A DNA stretch of 64,000 bases, from assembly GCA_963815045.1 (NCBI GenBank), contig CAWFET010000003.1:124001-188000 (forward strand), given 5' to 3'. Below the pieces are notes generated by a model that did not search any database, was not told where the DNA came from, and saw only the letters and a list, made by a program, of their open reading frames with translations. Below are positions 40,613 through 48,993 of the stretch, piece after piece. The DNA is from DASUPK01 sp963815045 (GTDB taxonomy: Bacteria > Actinomycetota > Thermoleophilia > Solirubrobacterales > 70-9). Numbering within the stretch: the stretch's first letter is position 1; the number at the start of each line of letters is the position of its first letter. A program made the position numbers and the translations under genes.

Positions 40613-42102
40613 CCCGCCTTCAACAGCCGAACGTCCGAGATCTCCATCTGGTATCGCCCAGGGTCGTCCTTGGCGGACGGAAGCTTGGTGACCCAGATCA
40701 GGAAGGACTGGGCCGGCTTGCCCGGCAGCGAGACGGTCTCGTTCCCTCCACCGCCCGACACGGTGGCCACGGGCTGGCCCCAGCCGGAGAGATCACTCGG
40801 CGGTGAGCCGGTCGACTCGTAGATCTCGGCGTCGTAGCCGGGCGTCGGCGACTTGATCGCGATGGACTTCGCGGTCACCGTGCTCCCGGCGTCGATTGCG
40901 AGACCGACGCCGTCCTTGAGGCCGCCGAAATCCGGTGTGTCGTAGTGCTCGCTCGACCAGGCGGTTCCGGTCGGGTTCGAGTCGACCGCCAGGCCCTCGG
41001 TGCCCGTTTCGTGCTGGTCTCCCTCGGGATCGAACTCGCTCGCCGCTTCCGGGGAGAGGCGGATCTCGGAGCTGCCACCACCCGCCGAGCCGTTGCCGCC
41101 GAGGTCGAGATGCTGGCCACCGAAGATGACAGCCGCGGCGATCAGCGCGATGCCGATCAGCCCCATGACGATCCCGATCCACGGCGGGCGGTGGCCACCG
41201 AGCCGGCGACGGGCCTTGGGCACCGAGTCGAGCACGCTGGTCGCCTCCCCGCTGGTGCCTCCGCGGCGCGCGGCCTCGACCTCGAGCGTCTGCTCCAGGT
41301 CGCGGACCATCTCGGCGACGGTGTTGTACCGGTCACGCGGGTCCTTGGTGGTCGCCCGGTCGACGACCGACGCGACCACTGCCGACACCTCGGGCCGCTT
41401 GGCCTGCACGTCCGGCATCGGCTCGTTCACGTGCTTCATCGCCACGCCGACCTGCGTCTCGGCCTGGAAGGGGACGTCGCCGGTGAGCATCTCGTAGAGG
41501 ACGACGCCCAGCGAATAGACGTCGGAGCGCTCGTCGACGTCCTCGCCCATCGCCTGCTCGGGGGAGACGTAGTCGGTGGTGCCGAGGACCCGGCCTGTCG
41601 CGGTCATCCCCTTCTGTTCCAACGACCGGGCGATGCCGAAGTCCGTGACCTTCGCCCGGCCGTCGGGATCGATCAGGACGTTCTGGGGCTTCACGTCGCG
41701 GTGGACGAGCTTGCGGGCGTGCGCGGCGGTCAGGCCCCGGCCGATCTCGATCCCATAGGCGACCGCCTCGTCCACCGGCAGCGGGCCGTCATCCTGGATC
41801 CGGCGCTTCAGGGTGCGGCCGTCGATGTACTCGAAGACGATGTAGGGACGACCGTCGTCCTCGCCCGCGTCGATGACGCCGACCAGGTTGGGGTGGGAGA
41901 GGCGGGCCGCGGTCCGGGCCTCACGGCGAAAGCGCTCGAGCTGGTCGGCCTCCTCCGAGATCTCGCGGTGCAGCAGCTTGACCGCCACTGGGCGGTCGAG
42001 GACCTCGTCGTTGGCCAGGTAGACCGTCGACATGCCGCCCGAGCCCAGCTTCGACTCGAGCCTGTACCGGCCCGAGAGTACGGTGGAGCTCAAGCGTTCC
42101 AA
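40609..42102 (-). CDS. Ser/Thr protein kinase with extracytoplasmic jelly-roll-like domain
   Basis: 497 residues. The kinase (about 12-270) is complete: GSGGMSTVYLAND, VAVKLLH, LVHRDVKPQNVL, DFGIARS and GTTDYVSPEQAMG. One membrane helix (about 309-331) leads to an outer domain of about 160 residues with SSEHYDTPDFGGLKDGVGLAID and SPTPGYDAEIYESTG. This resembles the galactose-binding-like outer domains found in some actinobacterial kinases and in MviN of Mycobacterium. A carbohydrate or peptidoglycan ligand is inferred. Start TTG 42102; TTG four codons in is an alternative. It is convergent with ddl, sharing a TTAA stop. Confidence 0.88.
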   Translation of the reverse strand: MERLSSTVLSGRYRLESKLGSGGMSTVYLANDEVLDRPVAVKLLHREISEEADQLERFRREARTAARLSHPNLVGVIDAGEDDGRPYIVFEYIDGRTLKRRIQDDGPLPVDEAVAYGIEIGRGLTAAHARKLVHRDVKPQNVLIDPDGRAKVTDFGIARSLEQKGMTATGRVLGTTDYVSPEQAMGEDVDERSDVYSLGVVLYEMLTGDVPFQAETQVGVAMKHVNEPMPDVQAKRPEVSAVVASVVDRATTKDPRDRYNTVAEMVRDLEQTLEVEAARRGGTSGEATSVLDSVPKARRRLGGHRPPWIGIVMGLIGIALIAAAVIFGGQHLDLGGNGSAGGGSSEIRLSPEAASEFDPEGDQHETGTEGLAVDSNPTGTAWSSEHYDTPDFGGLKDGVGLAIDAGSTVTAKSIAIKSPTPGYDAEIYESTGSPPSDLSGWGQPVATVSGGGGNETVSLPGKPAQSFLIWVTKLPSAKDDPGRYQMEISDVRLLKAG

Positions 42103-42175
42103 TCGTCTTGCCTTTGCATCGCGCTGTATTTTCGCCCCCCGCCGCCCTCACCGCTGAGAGCCTGCGCCCGAACGA

Positions 42176-43060
42176 ATGATGACTGTCCAGGTCCGCTTCT
42201 ACACCGATCCCGTCTGTCCCTGGTCCTGGGCCGCCGAGCCGGCCCTCAGGCGGCTGATGTGGGAGTTCGACGGCGAGCTCGAGTTCGTCTGGGTGATGGG
42301 CGGGCTGGCGCGCCGCTACGGCCGCGAGTACCGCGACGAGCAGGGCCGGATCGGATACGGGCCGGATTGCAACGCGGACCTGATCTCGCATTGGCTTCAG
42401 GTGGCTGCCGACGGCCTGATGCCGACCGACCCCAGAATCTGGACCGAGAGCCCGCTGACCTCGACGTACCCCTCCTGTCAGGCGGTGAAGGCGGCCTCCG
42501 AGCAGGGCTGGGAGGCCGGCTACCGGTACCTGCGCGCCGTGCGGGAGGGGGTCATGTTCGAGCGCCAGAAGCTCGATCGCCCCGAGTCACTGCTGGCGGC
42601 CGCTCGGGGCACCCATATCGACCGGGCGCGCTTCGAGATCGACCTGTTCTCGGAGGCGATCACGGAGGCCTTCGCCGCCGACCTCGACGAGGTGCGCAAC
42701 CCCTCGCGGGAGGCGCGCGACGCCGGCGCCGTCGGCAGGACCGAGGGCAAGGATCGTGTCAGCTTCCCCTCGGCGCTCTTCATCGGTGAGGACGGGCAGC
42801 GCCACGGCGTCTGGGGGCAGGCCCGGTCTCACCCCGCGCTGCGTGACGCGGCGCTTCGGGCAGGAGCCAAACAGCGCAATGAAGGTCCCCTGGAGCCGGC
42901 GCAGGCGATTCAGCGCTTCGGCCGTTGCGCGACGCGGGAGCTGGAGGTCCTCGCCGAGAAGCCGCTGCCGGTCCTCGAAGCCGAGCTCTGGGAGATGGCG
43001 CGGGACTGGAAGCTGAAGCCGATCCGGGCGCTGACCGGAACGCTCTGGGAGCCCGCCTAG
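42176..43060 (+). CDS. DsbA-family (FrnE-like) thioredoxin-fold protein
   Basis: 294 residues. The thioredoxin-fold start YTDPVCPWSWAAEPALRRL has CPWS at Cys14, so the second active-site cysteine is serine. The helical insert and the cis-proline segment RVSFPSALFIG follow. There is no signal peptide, so it is cytoplasmic. FrnE/YwbO relatives act as isomerases or reductases; a CxxS site favours isomerase-like or glutathione/mycothiol-linked chemistry. Start ATG 42176 or the adjacent ATG 42179. The stop is shared with purM on the other strand (CTAG). Confidence 0.8.
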   Translation: MMTVQVRFYTDPVCPWSWAAEPALRRLMWEFDGELEFVWVMGGLARRYGREYRDEQGRIGYGPDCNADLISHWLQVAADGLMPTDPRIWTESPLTSTYPSCQAVKAASEQGWEAGYRYLRAVREGVMFERQKLDRPESLLAAARGTHIDRARFEIDLFSEAITEAFAADLDEVRNPSREARDAGAVGRTEGKDRVSFPSALFIGEDGQRHGVWGQARSHPALRDAALRAGAKQRNEGPLEPAQAIQRFGRCATRELEVLAEKPLPVLEAELWEMARDWKLKPIRALTGTLWEPA

Positions 43061-44055
43061 GCCCTGGTGACGGCGGGAGGACCCTCCGTGGCGCGGCCGA
43101 TCCGCTTCGCCGACGGGTAATGAGCCTGCAGCTCCTTCATTGCCGCGTCCTCGTCCGCCGGGGCCACCACGACGCAGAACCCGCAGCCCATGTTGAAGAC
43201 CTCGTGCATCTCGTCGTCGCCGACGCCGCCGAGCTCCTGGATCAGCTCGAGGACCGGCGGGACCGGCAGCGGGTGGTCGATCTCGTAGGCGACCTCCGCC
43301 TCGAGGCGAAGCAGGTTGTCGAGGCCGCTCGAGGTGATGTGGGCGAGCCCGCGCACGTCGACGTCGGAGCGCAGCAGCTCCACCACCGGCTTGACGTAGA
43401 TCTCGGTCGGCTCGAGCAGGACATCGCCGAGCGGGCGACCCAGCCGCTCGTCGTCGAGCGGGATGTCAGCCAGCGCCTTGCGGGCCAGCGTGTAGCCGTT
43501 GGAGTGCAGGCCCGAGGAGGGGAGCCCGATGACCGCGTCTCCGGGTTCGATCGCGGCGCCGGTGACGAGCGAATCGAGCTGCACGACCCCGAAACACGCG
43601 CCGGCCAGATCGAGGCCGTTGATCAGCTCCCCGAGCTGGGCGAGCTCGCCGCCGACGATCTCGATCCCGGCCAGCTCGGCGCCGCGCGCCAGGCCGACGC
43701 CGATCGCGCCGGCGATCTCAGGGTCGGCGCGGTCGACGGCCAGGTAGTCGACCATCGCCAGCGGCTCGGCGCCGACGCAGATCACGTCGTTGACGTTCAT
43801 CGCGATGCAGTCGATGCCGACGGTGTCCCAGCGGCCGAGCTGCTCGGCGAGGACCAGCTTGGTGCCGACGCCGTCGGTGCTCAGGGCGATCCCGGTCTCG
43901 TCGTTGAGCCGGACGACGTTCGCGTAGTGGCCGCTGGCGAGAACCTGGCGGCTCTCAGTCGGCGCGGAGGCCGCGAGCGCCGCCACCAGCGAGGCGACGG
44001 CGGCGTCGGCGTCTCCCTGGCTCACCCCCGCCTGGGCGTAGGCGTCCTCGCTCAC
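43057..44055 (-). CDS. purM: phosphoribosylformylglycinamidine cyclo-ligase
   Basis: 332 residues. It forms AIR in the fifth step of purine synthesis. Seen: SEDAYAQAGVSQGDADAAV, LSTDGVGTKLVLAEQ, CIAMNVNDVICVGAEPLAMVDYLA, and GLPSSGLHSNGYTLAR. GTG 44055 has GGAGGA 9 nt upstream and forms a GTGA overlap with uppP; the open frame beyond it is shadow. Confidence 0.96.
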   Translation of the reverse strand: MSEDAYAQAGVSQGDADAAVASLVAALAASAPTESRQVLASGHYANVVRLNDETGIALSTDGVGTKLVLAEQLGRWDTVGIDCIAMNVNDVICVGAEPLAMVDYLAVDRADPEIAGAIGVGLARGAELAGIEIVGGELAQLGELINGLDLAGACFGVVQLDSLVTGAAIEPGDAVIGLPSSGLHSNGYTLARKALADIPLDDERLGRPLGDVLLEPTEIYVKPVVELLRSDVDVRGLAHITSSGLDNLLRLEAEVAYEIDHPLPVPPVLELIQELGGVGDDEMHEVFNMGCGFCVVVAPADEDAAMKELQAHYPSAKRIGRATEGPPAVTRA

Positions 44056-44930
44056 GCCGGGATCTCCTCCTTCGGGGGAGTGGGCGAGTAGCCCTCCGGC
44101 TGGCCGTTGCCTGAGACGAAGGGGGGACTGGGGACGCGCCGGCGGCGCCACAGGTTCGCCAGGACCGTGCCCGCGAGAGCAGCGCGGTAGGCGGCGTACG
44201 GCCAGAGCGCGCTGTCGCGTTCCACCACGCGGATCAGCTCCTGGGAGGCGAGGGTCGACGCGAAGGAGGTGGCGGTGCCCGCCGCGAACCCGGCGCGGGC
44301 CTCGCGGGGGAGCCCCCGGCGCCTCATCCGGATGCCCTTGAGGACGGCCGCGCCGACGATGACCGGCAGCGCCACGGTCCGGGAGAGCATGTTCGAATGC
44401 TGCCGTGTGAAGCCGCGCCAGCGGGCGGCGGTCAGGGTGGCGCCATTCCGCGAGATGCCGGGCGCCAGAGCGGCGGCCTGAGCGAGCCCGAGGGCGAGCC
44501 CGTCGGCGGCCGTCGCGGTCCCTCGGTCCCTCACCTGGGGTCGCCGATCCGCGATCACCATGCCGGCCGCGCCGGCCAGCAGCCCGACCGCAGTCGCGGC
44601 GGGGCCACCGAGCCGCCGCTCGATCGGCTTCTCGAGCACCACGCCGAGCAGGGCCGGAGGCAGAAAGGAGAGCGCGATCACCGAGGCCTTGCGGCGGTCG
44701 AATGACCGAAGCTCCTCGGCGATCACGCGCCGCTGGCCCAGCAGGAGCGCGGCAGCCGCGCCGGCATGCAGCGCGACCTCGAAGCTCTTCTGCAGCTCGG
44801 GGTCACGGCCGTCTTCGTCCCAGCCCGCGAGCCAGGGGATCAGGGTGAGATGGGCGGAGCTCGAGACCGGGAGCAGCTCGGTCGGCCCCTGAACGGCGCC
44901 GAGGACGACCGCCCTCGACCGCCGCATCAT
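44052..44930 (-). CDS. uppP: undecaprenyl-diphosphatase UppP (BacA)
   Basis: 292 residues with about eight hydrophobic segments. Catalytic motifs: GPTELLPVSSSAHLTLIPWL (the family's GxTEfLPISSSAH) and PGISRNGATLTAAR (family PGxSRSG, with Asn for Ser). It recycles the lipid carrier used for peptidoglycan and surface polysaccharide. It overlaps dedA (ATGA) and purM (GTGA). Confidence 0.9.
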   Translation of the reverse strand: MMRRSRAVVLGAVQGPTELLPVSSSAHLTLIPWLAGWDEDGRDPELQKSFEVALHAGAAAALLLGQRRVIAEELRSFDRRKASVIALSFLPPALLGVVLEKPIERRLGGPAATAVGLLAGAAGMVIADRRPQVRDRGTATAADGLALGLAQAAALAPGISRNGATLTAARWRGFTRQHSNMLSRTVALPVIVGAAVLKGIRMRRRGLPREARAGFAAGTATSFASTLASQELIRVVERDSALWPYAAYRAALAGTVLANLWRRRRVPSPPFVSGNGQPEGYSPTPPKEEIPA

Positions 44931-45619
44931 GAAACGGGTGGCGCCTCGGCTTCGCCCGCGGCGCTCCCTCGCGTACCCGGCTGCTCCTCAGCGTCGTCGG
45001 TCGGCCCCCCGGGGCCGCGGCGACGCTTGATCAGGAGATAGGCGATCGCGGCGATCGCGGCGACGACGACCACGTAGTCGAGGAAGGCGAGCTTCTGGTG
45101 CCATTGGTCCCAGCTGTCGCCGACCGCCCGGCCGATCAGCGTCAGGCTCGAGAGCCAGATCACCGAGCCGGCCAGGGTCAGCGGGATGAACCGGCGCAAC
45201 GGCATCTCCGCGACACCGGCGGGGAGGGAGATGAAGGCGCGCACGAGGGGCAGCAGCCTGCCCACGAAGACGGTGATGTCGCCGCGGCGCTGGAACCAGC
45301 CATCCACCCAGTCGAGGCGCTTGCGGTCGATGTGGATCAGCTTGTTGCGCTCGAGTAGGTCGATGCGCCCGTAGTAGCCCGCCGCGTAGGCGATCAGACA
45401 GCCGATCAGCTCGCCGGTGACCCCGGCGGCGATTACGCCGAACAGCGTGAGGTCGCCGTCGCTCACCTTGAAGCCAGCGAACAGCATCGTCGCCTCGCTC
45501 GGGATCGGAATGCAGGCGCTGCCGAGCAGGGTGAGGGTGAAGACGCCGGCGTAGCCAACACTTCCGATGAAATCGGTGCAGAGGTTGACGAGCGGATCGA
45601 GGAGGGCAGCGATAGGCAT
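44927..45619 (-). CDS. DedA-family (SNARE-associated-like) membrane protein
   Basis: 230 residues with five or six membrane segments. DedA motifs include CIPIPSEATMLFAGFK, GELIGCLIAYAAGYYGRI and FVGRLLPLVRAFISLPAGVAEM. Recent work links DedA proteins to flipping of undecaprenyl phosphate, which fits the coupling to uppP. The C-terminal 30 residues are hydrophilic. Start ATG 45619; the open frame upstream is shadow. Confidence 0.92.
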   Translation of the reverse strand: MPIAALLDPLVNLCTDFIGSVGYAGVFTLTLLGSACIPIPSEATMLFAGFKVSDGDLTLFGVIAAGVTGELIGCLIAYAAGYYGRIDLLERNKLIHIDRKRLDWVDGWFQRRGDITVFVGRLLPLVRAFISLPAGVAEMPLRRFIPLTLAGSVIWLSSLTLIGRAVGDSWDQWHQKLAFLDYVVVVAAIAAIAYLLIKRRRGPGGPTDDAEEQPGTRGSAAGEAEAPPVS

Positions 45620-45727
45620 GGAATTCGGCGCGGCTGGGCGGCCTGCCCCGCGCGGCGCCACATGGTAGGCGGTTGCAGAACGGCTCGCGAGGATCCTCAT
45701 TTTTCCCCGGATTCGGGCGGTTCCCAC

Positions 45728-45733
45728 TAGACT
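45728..45733 (+). promoter_or_regulatory. candidate -10 box (TAGACT) for the polysaccharide locus
   Basis: TAGACT stands 10 nt before the GTG at 45744 in a 124 bp divergent spacer. No ribosome site lies between, so a very short leader is expected. Confidence 0.4.
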
Positions 45734-45743
45734 CGCTGCTCGC

Positions 45744-47639
45744 GTGGAGCGGCTCAAGCACCCCGTCTACAGGCATCGCCTGATCCAGCTCGCCGCAGAC
45801 GCAGTCCTCATTGCGGCCGCCTACTACCTGGCCTTCAGGTTGCGGTTCCTCGACGCCCCGGGCGGGATCCCCGATCGCTACGACCACATGCTCGGCCACA
45901 CGATCGGCTTCGTCGTGATCGGCCAGCTGATGGTCTTCTACGCCTTCGGCCTCTACGAGAAGTGGTGGCGCTACTTCCGCCTTCCGGACATGATCGCGGT
46001 GCTGCGCGCCTGCGCAGGCTCGACGGCGATCCTGGCCATCGCCTTCCTGCTGCTGAAGCCGTTTGACGACCAGATCCCACGCTCGGTCGTGGTCAGCTAC
46101 TTCCTGCTCACGGTCTTCCTGGTCGGCGGCGCGAGGCTTCTGGCCCGGATGCTGCTGGTCGAGCGGATGGCCCGCCGCGAGGTGCGCGGCGCCCGCCGCG
46201 TGCTTGTGATCGGCGCCGGCTCGGGCGGTCAGATGGTCGTGCGCGAGATGCAGCTCAACCCGAATCTCGGCTCGCGGGCCATCGGCTTCCTCGATGACGA
46301 CCCGCGCAAGCGCGGAATGCGGCTGCACGGCATCAACGTGGTGGGCACCACCGAGGAGGTGGGCGGGGTCCTCGACGAGTTCAACCCCGACGAGGTGATC
46401 ATCGCGATCCCCTCGGCGCCGGGAGTGCTGCGCGGCCGCGTGGTGACCGCCTGCCGCGAGCGGGACGTACCGGTACGGACCCTGCCGACCGTCTTCGAGC
46501 TGCTCCGCGGAGGAGTCCAGCTCACCAGGCAGCTGCGCGAGGTCCAGGTCGAGGACGTTCTCGGCCGCGACCCGGTGAAGATGGAGCTCGACCGCGTCGG
46601 CGCGTACGTGCAGGAGAAGGTCGTGCTGGTCACCGGGGCCGGCGGCTCGATCGGCTCAGAGCTGGTTCGCCAGATCGCCCGGGTGCGCCCGAAGCTGCTC
46701 GTGATCCTCGACCACGCCGAGGACAACCTCTTCCGCATCGACCGGGAGATGATCGAGGAGCGGCATTTCACCCGGGTCGAATCCGTCCTCGCGGACTGCA
46801 AGGAGGGCGACCGGATGCTCGAGGTGATGCAGCGCTTCAAGCCCGAGATCGTCTTCCACGCGGCCGCGTACAAGCACGTGCCCCTGATGGAGGCGAACCC
46901 GCTGGAGGCGATCCGAAACAACGCGATGGCGACCAAGGTCACCGCCGAGACCGCCGTGGCATCCGGCTGCGAGCGCTTCGTTCTGATCTCGACCGACAAG
47001 GCCGTCAACCCGCGCACCGTGATGGGAGCGTCGAAGGCGATGGCCGAGTGGATCGTCGAGGCCGCCGGGCGGAAGCACCCGCAGACGAAGTTCGTCTCGG
47101 TCCGCTTCGGCAACGTCCTCGCGTCCTCGGGCAGCGTGGTGCCGATCTTCCGCAACCAGATCGAGCGCGGCGGCCCCGTCACGGTGACCGACCCGGAGAT
47201 GACGCGGTACTTCATGACCATCCCCGAGGCGGTGCAGCTGGTGATCCGCTCCGGCGACCTCGGTGGCGCCAGCGGCGAGGTCTTCGTGCTGGAGATGGGC
47301 GAGCCGGTGAAGATCGTCGATCTCGCGCACAACATGATCAGGCTCGCCGGCTACGAGCCCGAGGTCGACATCGCGGTCGAGGTCGTCGGCGCGCGGCCCG
47401 GCGAGAAGCTGCACGAGGAGCTCTTCAACTCGGATGAGCGCCCGCAGCCGACGGCGTCCGACCGGATCGTGAGGGCCGTCCGCAGTGCGCCACTCGACCC
47501 GGAGTGGGTGAACGGAACCCTGACCCGCCTTGAGACCCTGATCAGGGAGGGCGACGAGGCGCACCTGGCCGCGCGGACGGTCGAGCTCGTCTCGAAGCGC
47601 CGGGCAGCCGACCTGGCAGTCGAGGATCTGACTGGCTGA
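45744..47639 (+). CDS. membrane-bound NDP-sugar 4,6-dehydratase (FlaA1/PglF/WbpM family, CapD-like)
   Basis: 631 residues. Four N-terminal membrane helices (about 8-135), a first Rossmann unit (VLVIGAGSGGQMVVREM), then the catalytic SDR unit with VLVTGAGGSIGSELVRQIAR and STDKAVNPRTVMGASKAMAE. In PglF/WbpM-type enzymes the usual catalytic tyrosine is methionine, as here (VMGASK). The likely reaction is UDP-GlcNAc to the 4-keto-6-deoxy sugar, the first step to bacillosamine- or QuiNAc-like sugars. It opens the locus of transferases that follow; start GTG. Confidence 0.9.
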   Translation: MERLKHPVYRHRLIQLAADAVLIAAAYYLAFRLRFLDAPGGIPDRYDHMLGHTIGFVVIGQLMVFYAFGLYEKWWRYFRLPDMIAVLRACAGSTAILAIAFLLLKPFDDQIPRSVVVSYFLLTVFLVGGARLLARMLLVERMARREVRGARRVLVIGAGSGGQMVVREMQLNPNLGSRAIGFLDDDPRKRGMRLHGINVVGTTEEVGGVLDEFNPDEVIIAIPSAPGVLRGRVVTACRERDVPVRTLPTVFELLRGGVQLTRQLREVQVEDVLGRDPVKMELDRVGAYVQEKVVLVTGAGGSIGSELVRQIARVRPKLLVILDHAEDNLFRIDREMIEERHFTRVESVLADCKEGDRMLEVMQRFKPEIVFHAAAYKHVPLMEANPLEAIRNNAMATKVTAETAVASGCERFVLISTDKAVNPRTVMGASKAMAEWIVEAAGRKHPQTKFVSVRFGNVLASSGSVVPIFRNQIERGGPVTVTDPEMTRYFMTIPEAVQLVIRSGDLGGASGEVFVLEMGEPVKIVDLAHNMIRLAGYEPEVDIAVEVVGARPGEKLHEELFNSDERPQPTASDRIVRAVRSAPLDPEWVNGTLTRLETLIREGDEAHLAARTVELVSKRRAADLAVEDLTG

Positions 47640-47705
47640 GCTAAACGGGTCGCGCTGTCGCGCGCCCTCGCGTTAAGAAGCTCCCTAACATCCCGCGCCG
47701 CGGCC

Positions 47706-48548
47706 ATGAGCGGTCTTCTGAAGGACGTCGGAGCAGTTGCGGGCATCGCCTCATTCCTGGGGTTGGCCCTGCTTGCCCTGCTCTATTTCGCGCAGGCGCG
47801 TGACATCCGGCGCCTGCGCGAACAGGCAAGCTTCCTGGTCGAGGGCTCCGATGACGGAGAGACCGTCGCGCCCGCCGAGCGGACCGCCACGGCAGTCGCC
47901 TCGACCACGAAGGAGCCCGAGAAGGCCGCCGCGGCCGCGGCGGCGGCGGCGCCCAACGACGCAGAGGCCTTCCGGCGCGCGGAGCTCGCCAGACAGGCGG
48001 CGCAGCGCCGCCAGCGCTTCGAGCAGCGCCGTCGGCCGGGAAATGGGCGAGAGCGCCCGGGCTGGATGTCGGAGCCGCTGTCCGTGGCAGTGATCGCGGT
48101 CGGCGCGATCCTGCTCGTGGCAGGGATCGCCTTCGGCGTCACGCATCTGACCGGCGGATCGTCCGATTCCCCGACCGCCGGCGGCGGCAAGAAGAGCAAG
48201 GGACCGTGTCCGCCGAGCCAGACGAAGGTCGCCGTGCTCAACGGGACCGCCACGCCCGGCCTCGCGGCCGAGTCCGCCAGCCAGCTGAAGCAGAAGCAGT
48301 ACAAGGTGGGGCCGGTCGGAAACACCTCGACCCCGTTCTCGACGAGTGTGGTCATGCTCGATCCAAGCGCCGACCCGCAGTGCGCATCGGTGATCGGCGA
48401 CATCGTCGGCATCCCGAAGTCGCAGCCGATGAGCAACGAGGTCCGGCCGGATGCCGAAGGGGACCCCGTCGCGGTCGTCCTCGGGGACGACAAGGCAGGG
48501 GCGTCCAGCAGCACCGGGGTCAGCGACACGACCGGCTCGGGTCTCTGA
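47706..48548 (+). CDS. LytR C-terminal-domain membrane protein
   Basis: 280 residues. Two hydrophobic helices (about 7-28 and 122-144) flank a basic/alanine-rich region with AAAAAAAAAP. The outer part (about 170-260) fits the LytR_C domain: QTKVAVLNGTATPGLAAESASQL and TSVVMLDPSAD. LytR_C domains often accompany LCP enzymes that attach glycans to peptidoglycan; the LCP catalytic domain itself is absent. A TAACAT box is 14 nt before the ATG. Confidence 0.75.
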   Translation: MSGLLKDVGAVAGIASFLGLALLALLYFAQARDIRRLREQASFLVEGSDDGETVAPAERTATAVASTTKEPEKAAAAAAAAAPNDAEAFRRAELARQAAQRRQRFEQRRRPGNGRERPGWMSEPLSVAVIAVGAILLVAGIAFGVTHLTGGSSDSPTAGGGKKSKGPCPPSQTKVAVLNGTATPGLAAESASQLKQKQYKVGPVGNTSTPFSTSVVMLDPSADPQCASVIGDIVGIPKSQPMSNEVRPDAEGDPVAVVLGDDKAGASSSTGVSDTTGSGL

Positions 48549-48573
48549 GCCAAGCAGCAAGCCCGGTCGCCCT

Positions 48574-48993
48574 GTGAGCGAGCGCAGCCGATCGGCCGTC
48601 CTGATCTCGATCCTCGTGGTCTCGCTGCTGATGGCGGCGACAGCGGGCGCGATCGTCTACACCCAGCACCTGCGCGACGAGGGCCCGGTGGTCAGCACGA
48701 TCCACTGGAAGACCCGCCCGGGGCCGCGCTACCGGATCTGCTTCCTGCTGACGCGTGACGACCACGTGAAGGTCGCGGTGGTCGACTTCGACAACCGACA
48801 GGTGCGGACGCTGGCCGACCAGGAGCTCCAGGGCGGAGACACCCCTCACTGCTTCGACTGGGACGCGCGCACCTCCTCGGGGAAGCCCGCCCCGCCGGGC
48901 CCGTACCACCTCCAGCTGACCCTCGAGCGCGCGGACCGGACCGCGGTCTCGGGCGAGCACGTCACGATCCACGCCGGCGGAGGAAGGCAATGA
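48574..48993 (+). CDS. single-pass membrane protein with FlgD-like Ig domain
   Basis: 139 residues. An N-terminal membrane helix (about 8-30) and an outer beta domain with VKVAVVDFDNRQVRTLADQELQGG and FDWDARTSSGKPAPPGPYHLQLTL, the pattern of FlgD-type Ig repeats (a WDG-like turn, then G-x-Y). Role unknown, probably envelope structure. GTG 48574 starts 25 nt after the LytR_C gene; the ATGA overlap with the next gene keeps it in the operon. Confidence 0.7.
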   Translation: MSERSRSAVLISILVVSLLMAATAGAIVYTQHLRDEGPVVSTIHWKTRPGPRYRICFLLTRDDHVKVAVVDFDNRQVRTLADQELQGGDTPHCFDWDARTSSGKPAPPGPYHLQLTLERADRTAVSGEHVTIHAGGGRQ

